DNA from: Mytilus trossulus
Taxonomy: Eukaryota > Mollusca > Bivalvia > Mytilida > Mytilidae
Direction: 5' to 3'
Length of the DNA: 64,000 bases
Assembly (NCBI RefSeq): GCF_036588685.1
Contig: NC_086378.1
Coordinates: 47,796,686 to 47,860,685 of the forward strand
Shown here: piece after piece, positions 54,444 through 57,400 of the stretch
How the letters are laid out: each line of letters begins with the position of its first letter
Position numbering within the stretch: position 1 is the first letter of the stretch
Notes under the pieces: model-generated
Databases searched by the model: none
Told to the model about the DNA's origin: nothing
The model's input: the letters and a program-made list of their open reading frames with translations, nothing else
Translations under genes and position numbers: made by a program

Positions 54444-57400
54444 ACTCGTCTAAACATCAACCCAACAATGTTAGATCTGTAAATTTGCTTTCGCAAATTT
54501 TTGGTTCTTCCCTCGCCGGGATTCGAACCCATGCTACTGTGATACCGTGACACCAAATCGCCTGCACTGCAGCCGTCCCGCTAGACCACACGACCACCTG
54601 GGCTCTCAAAAAAGAGCTTTCGGTGGCCATATGTTACCTTTCCACGTCAGTTTTAATCTAGCGGCGTACTACAATACATGATATATAAGGCATGAAGATG
54701 TTATTGTTACAGATCAGCTAAATTATCTATAGTAAAGGATCCTACAAATTAATGTAAGATACAGTCACAGAAAATAATTATATATATATATATATATACA
54801 ACTCGTCTAAACATCAACCCAATATATTTATTATAAAGGGTCTCTATGTTGTTATTTTATAACCATGCTGCTTATGATTTTCGTTAAATTGGAAACGGTT
54901 AGAATGTCAGAATACTGACTGAGAGGTCATACTCCGTTGGGACAGGTGTTTTCATTACATGTAAGCATATTGTTATAGATGTATAATAAAACCTGACTAA
55001 ACCGAACCCTTTCGGGACATGAGATGTTGTTCGGTTTTGGCAGGTATTCGGTTTCATCAGGTTCATAATGCATAAAATGTGATATGATTGGTCTTCAGAA
55101 CAAGTTTGGATTAGACAGGTTTCCGGTTTATTCAGGGTTCGGTTTAATCAGGTTTCACTGTAGTGTCATTGGACTCGGTTTACAGTGTTGTCGCTTTGTC
55201 TCCAATGTGTCATTTCGTATTTTTTTTTTTTACATATTTGTGTACTATTAATCAGATTTCAGTTGACACTTGTTTTACTTAAAGTATAATGTAGATTGTT
55301 GTCTATGTTTCTTGTTACTTCTCCGCATTGTGTTATTTAAAAAAGTCGGATTTGAAATTAGTAACTTGAAGGTACTAAAACATTTGATTTAGATTAGAAA
55401 AACTCCGGGATAGACAAATCTACTCGAACGGTAAAAGTAAGAGCAAGGAATTATTCGTCTCATATACAATAAGGCATTCAAAGGGAGTAAAAGCTAAAGT
55501 TGAGATGTCTAACTGTCTGAATGCTTTTTCTTTTTAAAGTGTACATTAAAGTTTTGCGATATATAAACAATTTCCCGACTTCATTGTATATACAATGCTA
55601 TTTTCAGTTATCGTAGGGAATCCACGTGTTAAAGCGTCAGTATTACAAAATTTAACTCTGACAACACTGAATGTAGAAAATACATCGATACATGTAGCTT
55701 CGTCGTTAACAACATTGTATCGTGTATTCGTCGAATTAGTTATTTTTCGTACATTTGCAACTTTGTGTGTACATAAGTCTAACTACTCTTAAAAGCCGTT
55801 AAAAGCCATAAAAAGTCATGTCAAACTCTGATGATACATATACATGGGGGATGTATAATAATAATAAGTGTGTATATTTTGTAGGATAGTCGGGACAAAA
55901 CAATTAGAAAATAAAGCTTAGTTAGTTACATTCAGCATCATTTCTATCAAATAATCAAAATGTTATTTTTTAATATAGGATATCATTTGGATATGGTTAC
56001 TATGCGATAGCATTTGGTGTGCAGCAGCTTTCTGGAAGTTTATATCTGAACATGTTTCTTCTTAGTATTGTAGAAGTTCCATCACAGGTCATAACTTATT
56101 TCTTAAATAATTGGTAAGTTAAAAATGAATAAATTTCAAGATGAATGAATATTTATCAAAGGTACCAGGATTATAATTTAGTATGATTTCAAAAGTAGTA
56201 TAAAACACAGCAGAAACTTCTCTGACTAAAGTTCAAAGAGATTCGCTAAGTGTTTATGTGAGATATTTCTAATATGACAAATCTTCGGAACAAAATCCTT
56301 TTCGAGACATTAAAAGTGTAGTTCGTTCTAACCTTATAGTGCATTTCCTTTTAACACAGACGATGTAAACGGCTAAGCGCGCACATGTTTTGATCATTTG
56401 TTTCTAAAAAGGTCAATTTATTGAAACAAGGAATTATGGTGTTTGCCCTCTATGTTGACGGTATATATTAGTTGTTTTAAAATACTCAAACATATTTGCA
56501 AAATACCGATGTAGTCATTTTAAAACAACTTTACCATACGCAACACTTATATCTAACAACAGATATGTAGTATTTGTTGCCTAAACAAAGTTGAGGTGAA
56601 CTCTTTACCTTGCTTTAACCGACTTTCCAATGCAAATGAATAATATCAATATAACTTAACCAGCAATCAAATACCAAGTATTTATCTTTTAGTTAACCGT
56701 CGGACAGTTTCTACATAGATTATTTGAGAAATATTTTTAAAAGTTTTGTTTTACTTTTTAAAGTATCACTACTGTAAAACGTATAATACTTGAATTTTCT
56801 ATAGCATGGGAAGAAAATGGACGACGTTTATGTTTCTAGTCTTAGCAACGGTATCAGGAACAGTTGTAGGTGTTGTGCAAATGGTTGGTAAGACATTGAG
56901 TAAACCTATTATTTAAGTCACTGTTGTTGGACATAATTATGATTCAATTATGGAATCTCTACAAATACAATTGCATGTACTTGTACCCTTTCTACTATTA
57001 CAAATAAATACGAAGTGTTTGTAGTAACAAAATAGCGACAAAACAAGAATACAAAATTAAAACTTGACCTACACGTGTCCCTCACAAGATGATGCCATCA
57101 TGATTTGGTGCAACGTAATGAAATTTATGATGTTATAGTATATATTTTAAGCTTGTTTTAGCAATTACTACGTTTCGTTTACTCTTTTAATAACATTATC
57201 AAATGCAACATATAACGAAATAGTTACTAGACATAGTCAACAAAACAGTGCCATAAATAGAGCAGATATTTGTTTATTACTGATACTGTTCGTCACTGAA
57301 TGTTTTCTTTGTGATTTTGCATTCACTTGTCAAACAGTATTTCTGTGATGTATAGTTTTTTTTCCAATTTCCTATTAAAGGGTTCTGTTAGGTGTGAGCA

